Source: UBA6382 sp963617965
GTDB taxonomy: Bacteria > Bacteroidota > Bacteroidia > Bacteroidales > Bacteroidaceae
Length of the DNA: 31,367 bases
Assembly: GCA_963617965.1 (NCBI GenBank)
Contig: CAVEQO010000029.1
Location: 1-31,367, forward strand
Direction of reading: 5' to 3'
Each line of letters opens with the position of its first letter. Position 1 is the stretch's first letter. Positions 1 through 9,510 of this stretch are shown here, piece after piece. The notes below the pieces were generated by a model. The model was given only the letters and a program-made list of their open reading frames with translations. It made no database searches and was not told the origin of the DNA. The translations under genes were made by a program, and so were the position numbers.

Positions 1-3000
1 CGGAGAGTATGTAGTTGTAGAGAGCCACAACGTCGGAAGAACTTACCGTACCGTCACCGTCAACATCGCCGGTTACCTTGTTGTTGCGGAGACCTTCGAT
101 TTGAATGGTCTTGGCAACGGTAACACCGTCAATGGCACCCGTGAACTTGGCGGGATTGATGTAACCCGACTGGGCTGCAACTGTTGCATTGCCGGTAGCG
201 GCAACCCAACCTGTGGTGCTCAGATAACCGTTGCCCTCAGGAACATTGGTGGTGGCGAACACACCTACGAGACCGTTGGTGTTGGTGCAGGCTTCTGACG
301 TGCATGCCGACGGAGAGTCTATCACATCTTCGGGAAGATATACTATGAAGTCAACGACGGTGGTGTCGGGGTCTTCGGGAACCTCAAGGAAGAACGGCTC
401 ACCAGCCTCGAAGTTTTCCTTTTCATAGAGGGAGATGGTGGAAACGCCGTCTGCCTCGGTGATGTTCTGGATGGCATATCCCTTGAAATCGGGATTCACG
501 GTAGACAGGTCAGACACTGCAAACGGGAACACCTTGATGTTCGTGGTGCCGGCGGTGACTGGAATAGTCACACCTTCTATTTCATCAGTATCAACCTCGT
601 TGAAGGTCCAGAGAGAAGCCGTGCACGCATCGTTACCGTCCTTGTCTTTACCACCCATGTAGTAGTACCAGCCCACAACAGACTTGCCGTTTACCTGAGC
701 GTGGAGCGAAGTGTTGTTGGTGTTGTTCTCGGTAGCGCAGATGGCGAGGCTACTGTTGCCCACATAAGTGATGGTGAACGCAACGGGAGTCTCGGAGAGC
801 AGGCTCACATTGGAGAGTTTTACGCTCTCGCCGCCAAGATAGAGACCTGTACCCATGTTCTGGATATAAACGGTGTGGGGAGTTTCAGCGTCCTCGACAG
901 GTATGACACGCCAGAGGGCAAGAGCCTGGCCTGCAAGTTCTCCGCTTTCATTGGCACCCCAGCGTATGGCTGCGCCTGTACCTACGGTCTCGGCGTAGAT
1001 GGATGCTCCGTGGGTGTAGCTGTCACCTTCGCGCACATTGTCAGTATTGCTGATGTAGTACCATTTGCCCTCTACCGGGACAACCATGCTCTCATAGAAT
1101 GCTTTCCTTGCGGACGCAAGCTCACTGGTAACCTGCTCAAGTGCGGCCTTCTCGATCTTGCCCTCGGTATCGAAGGCCTGGGCTGCGGCAAGTGCGCTTG
1201 TATAGGTGTCTACAACTTCCTGCGAAGCGATGTTACCCATTTCTTCACCTACCGTAACATACTGGAGCTCGGACTCGGCGGTGGCGACAAGCGACTTGAG
1301 CTCTGTCGGGTCAGCGTAGAGAGCCCTTACAGCGGCAATCTTGGCAGTGAGGTCTGTAACCATCTCCTCGGTTGCATTGCTTTCCTTCACTGCGGTGGCG
1401 GCAGCGGCTGCGGAGGCCTTCATGGCATCAGCGGCATCCTTCATGCCCGGAGTGTAGTAATACTGCGAAAGCTCTTCGCTGACAGTGCCGTTGTAGAGCT
1501 GGAACTCCGAATATGTGAAATAGCGTACGTTGTTGTTTGTCTTCTCGACGTCAAAACGCACGTACTTGTACTCCTGGCCGAGTTCAACCAGCGGAGAAAC
1601 ATAGAACTCCTCGTTTTCGCAGGTCTTCGGATACAGGGTCGTCACATAAGTCCACTTGTCGGTGGCGTTGTAGTAGCCGGTCGTATCGTTGGTCGCATAG
1701 ATGCCGAGCTGCACGGGCTGTGCGAGACCCCAGGTGTCGTAGCGGCGTGCCGTGCGGAGCACGAACGAAGATACGGGAGTCTTCGACAGGTCTACCTGCA
1801 GGAAGTCCGTAGCATCGCTTGAGTGTGCGGTCTCATAGGCTACACCACCGCTCCACGAGCTGTGGAAATAAGCCCATTGTCCGTTTTCGTCATAGTTGCC
1901 GGTTGCGGTAACCACACCGTCAATGAGGGCGCCGTAGCGGCCTTCGCTGCTTTCCTGGCGGTTGCAGAGGAACTGGTTGCCCTCCTGCCCCGGAGCCTTG
2001 GTATCATCGGCCTCTGTCACGAGAGGGCTGTCGAGGTCTGCGCTGACAACGAAGAGGTCGTCATATATCGAACCGGCTTCGCTTATCAGGGTGTTGAGTG
2101 CGGTCTTGATGCCAATCTGTGAATGTTCTTTGATGACTGCATCGATGTAGTCCTGGTCGGTAACGGTGCTGATGTACCATGCGGAACCCGTGTTGAGGCC
2201 GCCGTTCCATGTCACGAGATTGCCGTTCGTGCCGGCACCGCTACTGTGTCCTGCCGTATGGAATGCCATGGTGTTGACATTGTCATATATGTTCCATGCA
2301 CCGCTGCCCAAATATTTGAACGAGGTGACACGGTCTGTGGAGGCGGCCATGTAGATCTGGGATGAAGCGCCTGCTGCTGCGCCGGAGATATATGCGTCAT
2401 AGAGTACGTTCTTTATCTTCCAGCCGTCGCCGTTCTTCTCGAACTGCCACAGGTATGCATTGTCCTCGGGCTTGAAATCTGCCCATCTCGGAGTCGTGGC
2501 GTCAGCGGCATATACAGCCTTCTCCACGTTCTGCTGCTCATAGAAGCCGGAGAACGCGCTCTTGATGTAGTAGTAGCCGGCCACGATGGGGTTGGCCTTG
2601 GCGTCAATGGCTTCATAGACGGCCTTGAGGCTCTCATAGAGCTTTCCGTACTCGTCCTGCGACAGACTCTGGGTCAGGGCCGTCTGGGCCTGTTCCAGAG
2701 CTGCGTTGTACTCGTCAACGTCGGCCTGCTTGAAGAAGCCGGGGTCGCTGCCGATGGAGAACTGCTTGTCTTCGCTGACGATCTTGTCAATCAGAATCTG
2801 GAGTTTCTCCTCGTTGGTGTTTTCGCGCACGGTCCAGAGCTGCCATGTGGCGTTTCCGTTCCACGGCTCAAACGCGATTGACGGGGACTGCGAACCAAGC
2901 TTGTAGTACCATGTGGTGGTCTCGTCCTGGACCACAGGGTTCTTGCGGGTGATCACCACACCGCCTGTTCCGGCACCCGTGGTGCGGGGATTGTCACCGT

Positions 3001-3404
3001 CGGCAACGGCTATCGTGACTTCCATTGCAGTTGCGGCATCACCGAATTCTGCGCAGCAAGGCTTGTAGCCGAACACGTCGTAGCCGTCCAGACCAATGTT
3101 GTTTTCATAGTCGATCTCCTGCCAGTAGGCATTCTCGCCCACGTTCTTGATACGGTACAGGTCGTAGCCGTCAATGGTGTTGCCGGTCTTCTCGAACACC
3201 CACAAGTTGTAGTCATCGGAGAGCTGGTCTATGAGCCCTGATGTACTGCTTGCATACGTCGAGAGTGTCGTGTTGCACAGGGCATATCTCACCCCTTCCT
3301 CAGGCAATTCCGCCTGGGTTTCAAGGGAGTACTTCTGTGCACTGGCACCCACTGCCGCAAACAACATTGCGAACAGTGCGAGTAAAGAATAAATCTTTTT
3401 CATG
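1..3404 (-). CDS. Secreted multidomain protein with F5/8-type-C-like domain and C-terminal dockerin-like repeat (3' end cut by window)
   Basis: I translated this leftward frame by hand from ATG at 3404; it stays open to the window start (1134 codons), so the C-terminus is missing. Residues 1-23 are a signal peptide ending ASAQ. Residues about 480-640 resemble a discoidin (F5/8 type C) domain: ALIDGVV, FLQVDLSKTPV, then YKYVRFDVEKT. Before and after it lie similar beta-rich segments with an L-W-x-F-E-K core (about 3189-3210 and 2434-2454) and later variants LWRV and LWTF, which look like lectin-type beta-trefoil repeats. Helical spacer regions separate them. The visible end, GDVDGDGTVSSSDVV, has the Asp/Asn calcium-loop spacing of a type I dockerin. 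The protein is probably exported and bound to the surface or to glycans. No enzyme domain is seen in the part present. A promoter candidate lies at 3449-3456. Exact function is unknown. Confidence 0.85.
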
Positions 3405-3448
3405 TGCATTGAGTTTAAATTAGTAATAGGAAATGTATATATCACCGA

Positions 3449-3456
3449 CAAAGATA
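3449..3456 (-). promoter_or_regulatory. Candidate -7 box for the secreted dockerin-like protein
   Basis: The leftward strand reads TATCTTTG, a full match to TAnnTTTG, about 45 nt before the ATG at 3404. The only -33-like TTG (3481-3483) is 24 nt upstream, somewhat too far, so the match is partial. Confidence 0.5.
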
Positions 3457-3560
3457 ACCAATCAAAATGACTATGCGACACAATTTGCCGTGTTTTTTGC
3501 GTGAAAATTTTTCTATATTCGCAATATTCACGACATTCTGCAAAAATTCACATGGTATTA

Positions 3561-3598
3561 CACAAAAATTCCTGCAAAGCTGTAATACTTTGCAGGAA
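3561..3598 (-). terminator. Intrinsic terminator of pyrG
   Basis: TTCCTGCAAAG (3569-3579) and CTTTGCAGGAA (3588-3598) form a perfect 11-bp stem with an 8-nt loop. On the leftward strand it is followed by AATTTTTGTG. It lies 30 nt after the pyrG stop codon. Confidence 0.88.
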
Positions 3599-3627
3599 AA
3601 ACGGTTCTTTGTGCTGTTTTGTTGTCT

Positions 3628-5232
3628 CTAACGGCTGTCTCCGGATTCCACCGCCGCCTTGACAAACGACATGAACAGGGGGTGCGGGCGGAGTACCGTA
3701 CTCTGGTATTCGGGATGGAACTGCGTGCCAACATACCAGCGCAGGTCGGGTATTTCCACTATCTCCACAAGCCCCGAAGAGGGGTTGCGCCCGGCGCACT
3801 TCATGCCGGCCTCTTCGAATTTCCCAAGATAGGCGTTGTTGAACTCGTAGCGGTGCCTGTGGCGCTCGCTCACCGTCGCCTTGTTGTATATGGAAGCCAC
3901 GCGGCTGCCCTTGACAAGTTCACAGTCGTAGGCTCCGAGGCGCATGGTGCCTCCCATGTTGGAAACGTGCTTCTGGTCCTCCATCATGTCGATTACATTG
4001 TGCGCCGTGGTGCTGTCCAGCTCGCTGCTGTTGGCGTCGGCAAGACCCAGCACGTCGCGGGCGAACTCTATGACCATCATCTGCATGCCCAGACAGATGC
4101 CGAAACAGGGTATGTCGTGTGTCCGCGCATACCCGGCGGCCAGTATCTTGCCCTCGGTGCCCCTCTGGCCGAACCCCGGACAGATGACAAGCCCGTCCTG
4201 CCCCGACAGCTCGCCGTCTATGTTGTCGGGCGTGAGGTATTCGGAGTTGATGAACGTTATCTCAACCTTGCGGTTGTTGTAGGTGGCGGCGTGCGACAGA
4301 CTCTCGCTTATCGACTTGTAGGCGTCCTGCAGGTTGTACTTGCCCACCATGCCTATGCGCACCGTCTCCGTGGCGCAGCGGCGCAGTTCCAGAAACTTGC
4401 GCCAGGGTCCCAGCGAGGGGGTCTCGCCCACGGGGACGCCCATCTTGCGCAGTATGGCCGCATCCAGTCCCTGCCGCTGCATGTTGACAGGCACCTCGTA
4501 TATGCTGGGTAGATCCTCGCTCTGGATGACGCACTCGAGGTCTACGTTGCAGAATCCCGCCACCTTCATGCGCATCTGGTCGTCAAGGTGCTTCTCCGTG
4601 CGCAGTATGAGTATGTCGGGCTGGATGCCGTAGCTCAGCATCTCCTTCACGGAGTGCTGCGTGGGCTTGGTCTTGAGCTCGTCGGCGGCCCGCAGATAGG
4701 GCACGTAGGTGAGGTGTATGCACACCGCATCGCTCCCCAGTTCCCATTTCAGCTGGCGTATGGCCTCGAGGAACGGCGCACTCTCTATGTCGCCTATCGT
4801 ACCGCCTATTTCCGTTATCACGAAATCATAGCCGCCCGTCTCGCCCAGATTCTTTATGTCGCTCTTTATCTCATCGGTGATGTGCGGCACCACCTGTATG
4901 GTTTTCCCCAGATAGTCGCCGCGGCGCTCCTTGTCGATGACCGACTTGTAGATGCGCCCGGTGGTCATGGAATTGGCGCGCGTGGTCTGTATGCCCGTGA
5001 ACCGCTCATAGTGACCGAGGTCAAGGTCGGTCTCCATGCCGTCGGCGGTGACATAGCATTCACCGTGCTCATAAGGGTTGAGGGTACCGGGGTCGATGTT
5101 GATGTAGGGGTCGAATTTCTGGATTGTGATCTTGTAGCCGCGTGCCTGCAGCAGCTTGCCTATCGACGATGACACAATGCCCTTGCCCAACGAGGAAACA
5201 ACACCGCCCGTAACGAAAATATATTTTGCCAT
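3628..5232 (-). CDS. pyrG: CTP synthase (glutamine-hydrolysing)
   Basis: Makes CTP from UTP, ATP and glutamine in the cytoplasm, the last step of pyrimidine nucleotide synthesis. The 534-residue length is normal for the family. The N-terminal synthetase half starts with FVTGGVVSSLGKGI (P-loop-like) and has the conserved DPYINIDPGTLNPYEHGE segment. The C-terminal class I glutamine amidotransferase half carries the triad: Cys380 in GICLGMQ, His506 and Glu508 in FHPEY. The gene stands alone, with its own promoter candidate upstream (5273-5308) and a strong terminator downstream (3569-3598). Both active sites look intact and nothing is unusual in the protein. Confidence 0.98.
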   Translation of the reverse strand: MAKYIFVTGGVVSSLGKGIVSSSIGKLLQARGYKITIQKFDPYINIDPGTLNPYEHGECYVTADGMETDLDLGHYERFTGIQTTRANSMTTGRIYKSVIDKERRGDYLGKTIQVVPHITDEIKSDIKNLGETGGYDFVITEIGGTIGDIESAPFLEAIRQLKWELGSDAVCIHLTYVPYLRAADELKTKPTQHSVKEMLSYGIQPDILILRTEKHLDDQMRMKVAGFCNVDLECVIQSEDLPSIYEVPVNMQRQGLDAAILRKMGVPVGETPSLGPWRKFLELRRCATETVRIGMVGKYNLQDAYKSISESLSHAATYNNRKVEITFINSEYLTPDNIDGELSGQDGLVICPGFGQRGTEGKILAAGYARTHDIPCFGICLGMQMMVIEFARDVLGLADANSSELDSTTAHNVIDMMEDQKHVSNMGGTMRLGAYDCELVKGSRVASIYNKATVSERHRHRYEFNNAYLGKFEEAGMKCAGRNPSSGLVEIVEIPDLRWYVGTQFHPEYQSTVLRPHPLFMSFVKAAVESGDSR

Positions 5233-5272
5233 AAGAGAGTATATGTATATAGGTTTACATTCTTATGGGATA

Positions 5273-5308
5273 CAAAATTACGCGGTTTTCCGAACATACG
5301 CAACAAAA
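5273..5308 (-). promoter_or_regulatory. Candidate pyrG promoter
   Basis: Leftward -7 box TAATTTTG at 5273-5280. A TTG at 5301-5303 gives a 20-nt spacer; TTTTG at 5304-5308 would give 23. The -33 region overlaps the U-tract of the terminator of the gene upstream. The leader to the pyrG ATG is about 35 nt. Confidence 0.65.
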
Positions 5309-5351
5309 GGGGCGCATATTTTTGACAAGGTCAAGAACACGCGCCCCCTTT
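5301..5351 (-). terminator. Intrinsic terminator of the double phosphoesterase gene
   Basis: GGGGCGC (5309-5315) pairs with GCGCCCC (5341-5347); flanking A and T runs extend the stem past one bulged C. Inside the loop TTGAC (5322-5326) pairs with GTCAA (5330-5334). On the leftward strand the stem is followed by TTTTGTTG. It sits about 47 nt after the stop codon at 5398 and overlaps the pyrG promoter. Confidence 0.7.
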
Positions 5352-5397
5352 GTATGCTTCCTCCACCGGGTCTCCCGGTCTCTGCGGAAACCTGCGG

Positions 5398-7224
5398 CTA
5401 CAGGTTTTTGTTCATGAACTCCCCTTTTGGCGTGAGCACGCGCAGGTTGAGGGTTTTGCCTTTTTTTGTCAGTACCGCCACGCTGCAGCTCTCCGTCGAG
5501 GGACCGCCGCCGCGGTATATCGGAAACGACGCTCCCTCCGTTCCGTTGTCGAAGAAACGCATCTCGTGGACGTGGGCGCACAGGTTGAGGTCAAACGGCT
5601 GCTTCTCCAGCAGCGGGCCCCACAGGGCGGTGCAGGGGCGGTATTTGTCATCATTCGCAAACACGGGGACGTGGTTTACCAGAATGCGGCGCGCCGCCTT
5701 GCGGAAAGCGCGGCTCTTGAGTTCGCCCTTGAGGAAATCCAGCTGGTCGTTGCGCAGGCTCGTGAAATCGTTGAGACCGTAGTACACCCATGTGTCGTCG
5801 GGCTTGTCCTCGCCGAGGTCGAGAATCACGAAACGGGTGTCGCCCCAGTTGAATGCGCCGTAGGTCAGCCCGTTGAGACTGCCTGTCAGGCTGTTCATAC
5901 CGGCAGAGTAGAAATCGCGTATCTCGTGGTTGCCGCGCACGAACAGTATCGGCTTCTCCGCTCCGTTGACAGGGTCTGCCACATTGTGTATCATTCTGAT
6001 GGCGTGTGCTCTGTCGCGCGGTTCGGGAACACAGTCGCCGTTGAATATCACGAAGTCGTAGTCTGTTCCGTCAAGTCTCTGGAGCAGGGCGTCATACGCC
6101 TCCTTGTTCTGGTGAAGGTCGTTGAACACAAGGGCGGTGAAATCTGTCCCATCGTCTGCCGGTGTACGGAATCTGTAGAACGGCGTGGTCAGGGTATCGC
6201 CGAAATGGGTCTCGTAGGCGCGCTTGTGGGTCAGGCCTACAAGGCACACGCGGTAGAAATATTCCTGCCCGGGCTTGAGGTCACGCAGTTCTATCCTGTT
6301 CTCTATGTCATAGCACACCTCCTGCCCCGCCATGAGGGTACGGGCGCGCCGGGTGTGTATGCTGTCTGTGCCGTACTCCACCCAGGCATGACACACCGCA
6401 TTGGTCTGGAACATCACTGTCATGCGGTCCGGCCGCGGGTCCAGCAGATAGGGCCTGTAGGTCATCAGCCGGTGGCCGGGGGTCTTCAGGGCAACGTCAG
6501 CCACCAGCGGACGGTGGTCGGAGGCGGTCTTCTCTTCCACTACCCGGAACGATGTCCTCACCGCCGCTTCCGCTCCGCCCTGCTTGTATACAGCGACGTA
6601 GTCCAGTGTTTCCTTGGGTTCGTCGGCCGGAAAGGTAGGCCGGGAGTTGTCGCTCAGCATGGTGAAATGCCGCTTGATGCGCCCGATGAACGGCGAGTCC
6701 GGGTGGCTGTTCCAGTCGCCCATGATAATGAACGGCTTGCTCCACCGCGAAGCCTCGTGGAGGATCGTGTCGGCAGAGGCACCGTGTTCGTCTTCCAGCA
6801 GCGACAGGTGGGTGCAGGCTATCACGCAGTCGCGGAACTCGCACACCAGCAGCACCCTGTCCTCGCTGCGGCTCGGCATGGGTATGCGCCGCACCGTCAG
6901 CGGACGTTCCTTGCTCAGCAGGGCCACGCCGTATTTGCCGCCTTGCAGGGGAATGGCGGCGGCATAGGTGCTGTGCATCAGGGTCATCCTGCCGAGTTCG
7001 GCGGCCTGGTCTACACTTTTGGAGCGGCGGGCGCAACTGTCCACCTCCTGCACTGCCACGAAATCAGGGGCATACCGTTCTATCACCCCGGCCGTGCGCT
7101 TCAGGTCAAGCACGTTGTCCATACCCGCGCCGTGGCGGATGTTGTAGGTCATCACTCTCACGTTGTCCGCCTGACACATTGCCGCATACAGGCAGCAGAC
7201 GAAAATACAGATTGTTCTTGTCAT
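5398..7224 (-). CDS. Secreted double phosphoesterase: EEP-family domain fused to a calcineurin-like metallophosphatase
   Basis: The frame is open from 7371, but ATG at 7224 gives a proper signal peptide (MTRTICIFVCCLYAAMCQA) and a 44-nt gap to the gene upstream, so 608 residues is preferred. Residues about 20-245 are an endonuclease/exonuclease/phosphatase domain: TYNIRHG (N28), QEVD (E60), GDWNSH (D170, N172), SDHRP (D236, H237). Residues about 255-355 look like the Fn3-type N-domain of purple acid phosphatases. Residues about 360-570 are a metallophosphoesterase: NDLHQ (D369, H371), NGD (D397), GNHE (N432, H433), NHVP (H518), AHVHE (H551, H553). Both metal sites appear complete. It probably acts in the periplasm on phosphodiesters or phosphomonoesters; the substrate is unknown. 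It is the last gene of the ugd-galE-hexosaminidase group. Confidence 0.88.
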   Translation of the reverse strand: MTRTICIFVCCLYAAMCQADNVRVMTYNIRHGAGMDNVLDLKRTAGVIERYAPDFVAVQEVDSCARRSKSVDQAAELGRMTLMHSTYAAAIPLQGGKYGVALLSKERPLTVRRIPMPSRSEDRVLLVCEFRDCVIACTHLSLLEDEHGASADTILHEASRWSKPFIIMGDWNSHPDSPFIGRIKRHFTMLSDNSRPTFPADEPKETLDYVAVYKQGGAEAAVRTSFRVVEEKTASDHRPLVADVALKTPGHRLMTYRPYLLDPRPDRMTVMFQTNAVCHAWVEYGTDSIHTRRARTLMAGQEVCYDIENRIELRDLKPGQEYFYRVCLVGLTHKRAYETHFGDTLTTPFYRFRTPADDGTDFTALVFNDLHQNKEAYDALLQRLDGTDYDFVIFNGDCVPEPRDRAHAIRMIHNVADPVNGAEKPILFVRGNHEIRDFYSAGMNSLTGSLNGLTYGAFNWGDTRFVILDLGEDKPDDTWVYYGLNDFTSLRNDQLDFLKGELKSRAFRKAARRILVNHVPVFANDDKYRPCTALWGPLLEKQPFDLNLCAHVHEMRFFDNGTEGASFPIYRGGGPSTESCSVAVLTKKGKTLNLRVLTPKGEFMNKNL

Positions 7225-7268
7225 TGCCGTATTGGTTTCAGGGTCTTGTTCCGCAACCCTTTGTTTTT

Positions 7269-9479
7269 TTATTCCACCTTGCGCACGAACACGAGTCCAC
7301 GGGTGTCGTTGTCTCCGTCGGCGGAGGTCTCCACTTCCACGAAGAACGGGGTACCCGCCTCGAAGTCGCATATCTCAAAGGAGTATTTCACAACCTCCGC
7401 AGTGGTGTCCGGCTGGCACACTGCCGCCGAGAGCTCGTCGCGCTTCAGCACTTTCATGCCGCCAAGGCGCAGACGGCCGTTGCCGTGGGTCTGCACGAAG
7501 GTTACCTCATACCGGCCGTTGCCGCCTATCTTGCCGGTACACTCGAAACGCCACGGGGCTGGCTGCGGCTGGAATTCCAGCGGATGCCATTCCGCAGTGA
7601 AAGTGCCGTAGCGGCTGTAGGCACTGTAGTCGGGAGCGGTATACAGGGGCAGCGAACAGTGGGTCGGCGACACCTCGGTCATGGCCATGAGGTCGGAGCG
7701 GTTCCGCACCTCTATGGTTTCGCCACCGTATATCCGCGAGTGGACTGTAGGCCAGGTGCCGTCGGTGGTATAGCGCACCGCCGCTCCCTCTACCGGGCAC
7801 GACAGGCTTATTTCTCTCACTCCGTCGGCACGCACTGTCTCGCCGGTCACCTCTGGTTCTGGCACGCGGTAGCCGCACTCCCTGGCGTCAAGCCGGGCGT
7901 ATTGCCGGCGCATTCGCCGGCAGAAATCCTCGTAGTCACGCTGCTCCGCACGACACCATCCGAGTTCGGAGAGGGCCTGCATTCGCGGCATACAGAAATA
8001 TTCCACGTATTTCTCCGAGCGGTTCTCGTCTATCGGCTGTATCTCGCGCAGCATATCGCCGTGGATGAACTGGTCGCTCCAGATGCACCCCTGCACTCCG
8101 AGGGTGGCGGATTCGGGCGAATAGTCGTTGAGGGGCATGGTGTAGGTCTTGCGCAGCGGTATGTGGGGCATCCACGTGGCGTGCTGGGGTTCGCCCGGAA
8201 CACCGCTTTCGGGAAAGTCGAAATAGAGGTGTGTGCATGGGGCGAGTATGGCCTTGTGACCGTCCTGCCTGGCACGGGCGGTGTCCGCCACGTTGTGCCA
8301 TGTGAGGGCCACGACAGGCGTGTTGACCTTGCCGCGCATTATTATCTCCTCCCACCCTATCACGGTGCGTCCGCGCTCTTTCATCCACTGTGCCACGAGA
8401 TTGGTCAGCCACCCCTGCAGCTCCGAAGCTTTTGACAGTCCCTCGCGTTTCATCAGTGCCTGGCAGTCCGGGCACTGCTCCCACCGGGTGTAAACGGCCT
8501 CGTCGCCACCTATATTTATATAGTGCGAGGGGAAAAGGCTTACCGTTTCGTCAAGCACGTCGCGCAGAAACTGCAGGGAGCGTTCCTTGCCCACGCAGAG
8601 GAGGTCGCGGCTGATGAAATGCTGCATGGGCACCTCGTGCTGCCGGCCCGTGCAGCAGAGCCACGGATAGGCCGCCACCGCCGACAGTATGTGGGCGGGG
8701 AACTCTATCTCCGGGATTATCTCGACACCGCGCACCCCGGCATAAGCCACAATCTCCCTTATGTCGTTCTGGGTGTAGTAGCCGCCTATGCGCTTCTCGC
8801 CTGTGCCGGCCCAAGCCCCCACTTCCGTAAGGCGCGGGTATTTCTTTATCTCCAGACGCCAGCCCGAGTCGTCGATGAAGTGGAACTGCAGCTTGTTGAG
8901 CTTGTACATGGCCATCATGTCGATGAACTTCATCACAAACGACTTGTCGTAGTAGTAGCGCGCCGCGTCGAGCATCATGCCGCGCCACGGGTGGTCGGGT
9001 GCGTCTTCCACCTCCACTGACGGCACAGCCCACTCCACTCCGCGCGCCAGTCTGCGCCCGTGTACTTCCGGCGGCAGATACTGCAGCAGCGTCTGTATGC
9101 CGTAGAACACGCCTGCCGCATCGTGTCCCACTATGTCGATGCGCTTGCGGTTGACTTTCAGCACATATCCCTCCTCACGGGGCACTGCCAGCGTGTCTAC
9201 CGACAGGCGGACTGAACCGCCGCTGCCCTCACGGACTCTGAGTTCCAGACCCGTGGATGGGAACAGTGTCTCCGCCAGATACTTTGCCTGTGCCGCAACG
9301 GAAGCCTCATGGGAAATGAGCGTCTTGTCCGTAAACACGAACTTGCCACCGCCCGCAGCCTTGGTGCTGACGGGCAGGGGGACAACCGGGCTGCCGCTTC
9401 CGGCGGCATTCTGGGCTCCGGTCCCGGCAAACGGCATCACCGACATCACGGCCAGCAGAAAAAGAAGCCTGCTCTTCAT
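7269..9479 (-). CDS. Beta-N-acetylhexosaminidase, glycoside hydrolase family 20
   Basis: Start chosen at ATG 9479 (736 residues), because it begins a signal peptide (MKSRLLFLLAVMSVMPFAGTGAQ); the open frame extends 32 codons further but without a plausible N-terminus. Residues about 30-150 are the GH20 N-terminal alpha/beta domain and about 155-510 the catalytic barrel. The substrate-assisted catalytic pair is D326-E327 in NIGGDEAVYTRW; LQFHFIDDSGWR is also typical. The C-terminal region (RYTTDGTWPT and following) matches the chitobiase-type C-terminal segment, followed by a beta-rich end. It removes terminal GlcNAc or GalNAc from glycans in the periplasm or at the cell surface. It lies 31 nt after galE in the same direction, probably in one transcript. 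Confidence 0.95.
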   Translation of the reverse strand: MKSRLLFLLAVMSVMPFAGTGAQNAAGSGSPVVPLPVSTKAAGGGKFVFTDKTLISHEASVAAQAKYLAETLFPSTGLELRVREGSGGSVRLSVDTLAVPREEGYVLKVNRKRIDIVGHDAAGVFYGIQTLLQYLPPEVHGRRLARGVEWAVPSVEVEDAPDHPWRGMMLDAARYYYDKSFVMKFIDMMAMYKLNKLQFHFIDDSGWRLEIKKYPRLTEVGAWAGTGEKRIGGYYTQNDIREIVAYAGVRGVEIIPEIEFPAHILSAVAAYPWLCCTGRQHEVPMQHFISRDLLCVGKERSLQFLRDVLDETVSLFPSHYINIGGDEAVYTRWEQCPDCQALMKREGLSKASELQGWLTNLVAQWMKERGRTVIGWEEIIMRGKVNTPVVALTWHNVADTARARQDGHKAILAPCTHLYFDFPESGVPGEPQHATWMPHIPLRKTYTMPLNDYSPESATLGVQGCIWSDQFIHGDMLREIQPIDENRSEKYVEYFCMPRMQALSELGWCRAEQRDYEDFCRRMRRQYARLDARECGYRVPEPEVTGETVRADGVREISLSCPVEGAAVRYTTDGTWPTVHSRIYGGETIEVRNRSDLMAMTEVSPTHCSLPLYTAPDYSAYSRYGTFTAEWHPLEFQPQPAPWRFECTGKIGGNGRYEVTFVQTHGNGRLRLGGMKVLKRDELSAAVCQPDTTAEVVKYSFEICDFEAGTPFFVEVETSADGDNDTRGLVFVRKVE

Positions 9480-9510
9480 GCTTTCCCGTATTTGGCACAA
9501 AAAGGAAAGG

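Noticed and set aside
701..1822. 373-residue rightward frame inside the dockerin-like protein gene
   Set aside because: The leftward frame is continuous with a signal peptide and domains; the rightward one shows no domain or promoter.
5350..7611. 753-residue open frame opposite the double phosphoesterase gene
   Set aside because: It is antisense to two genes with intact catalytic motifs; long antisense frames are common in GC-rich genes. It has no recognisable domain.
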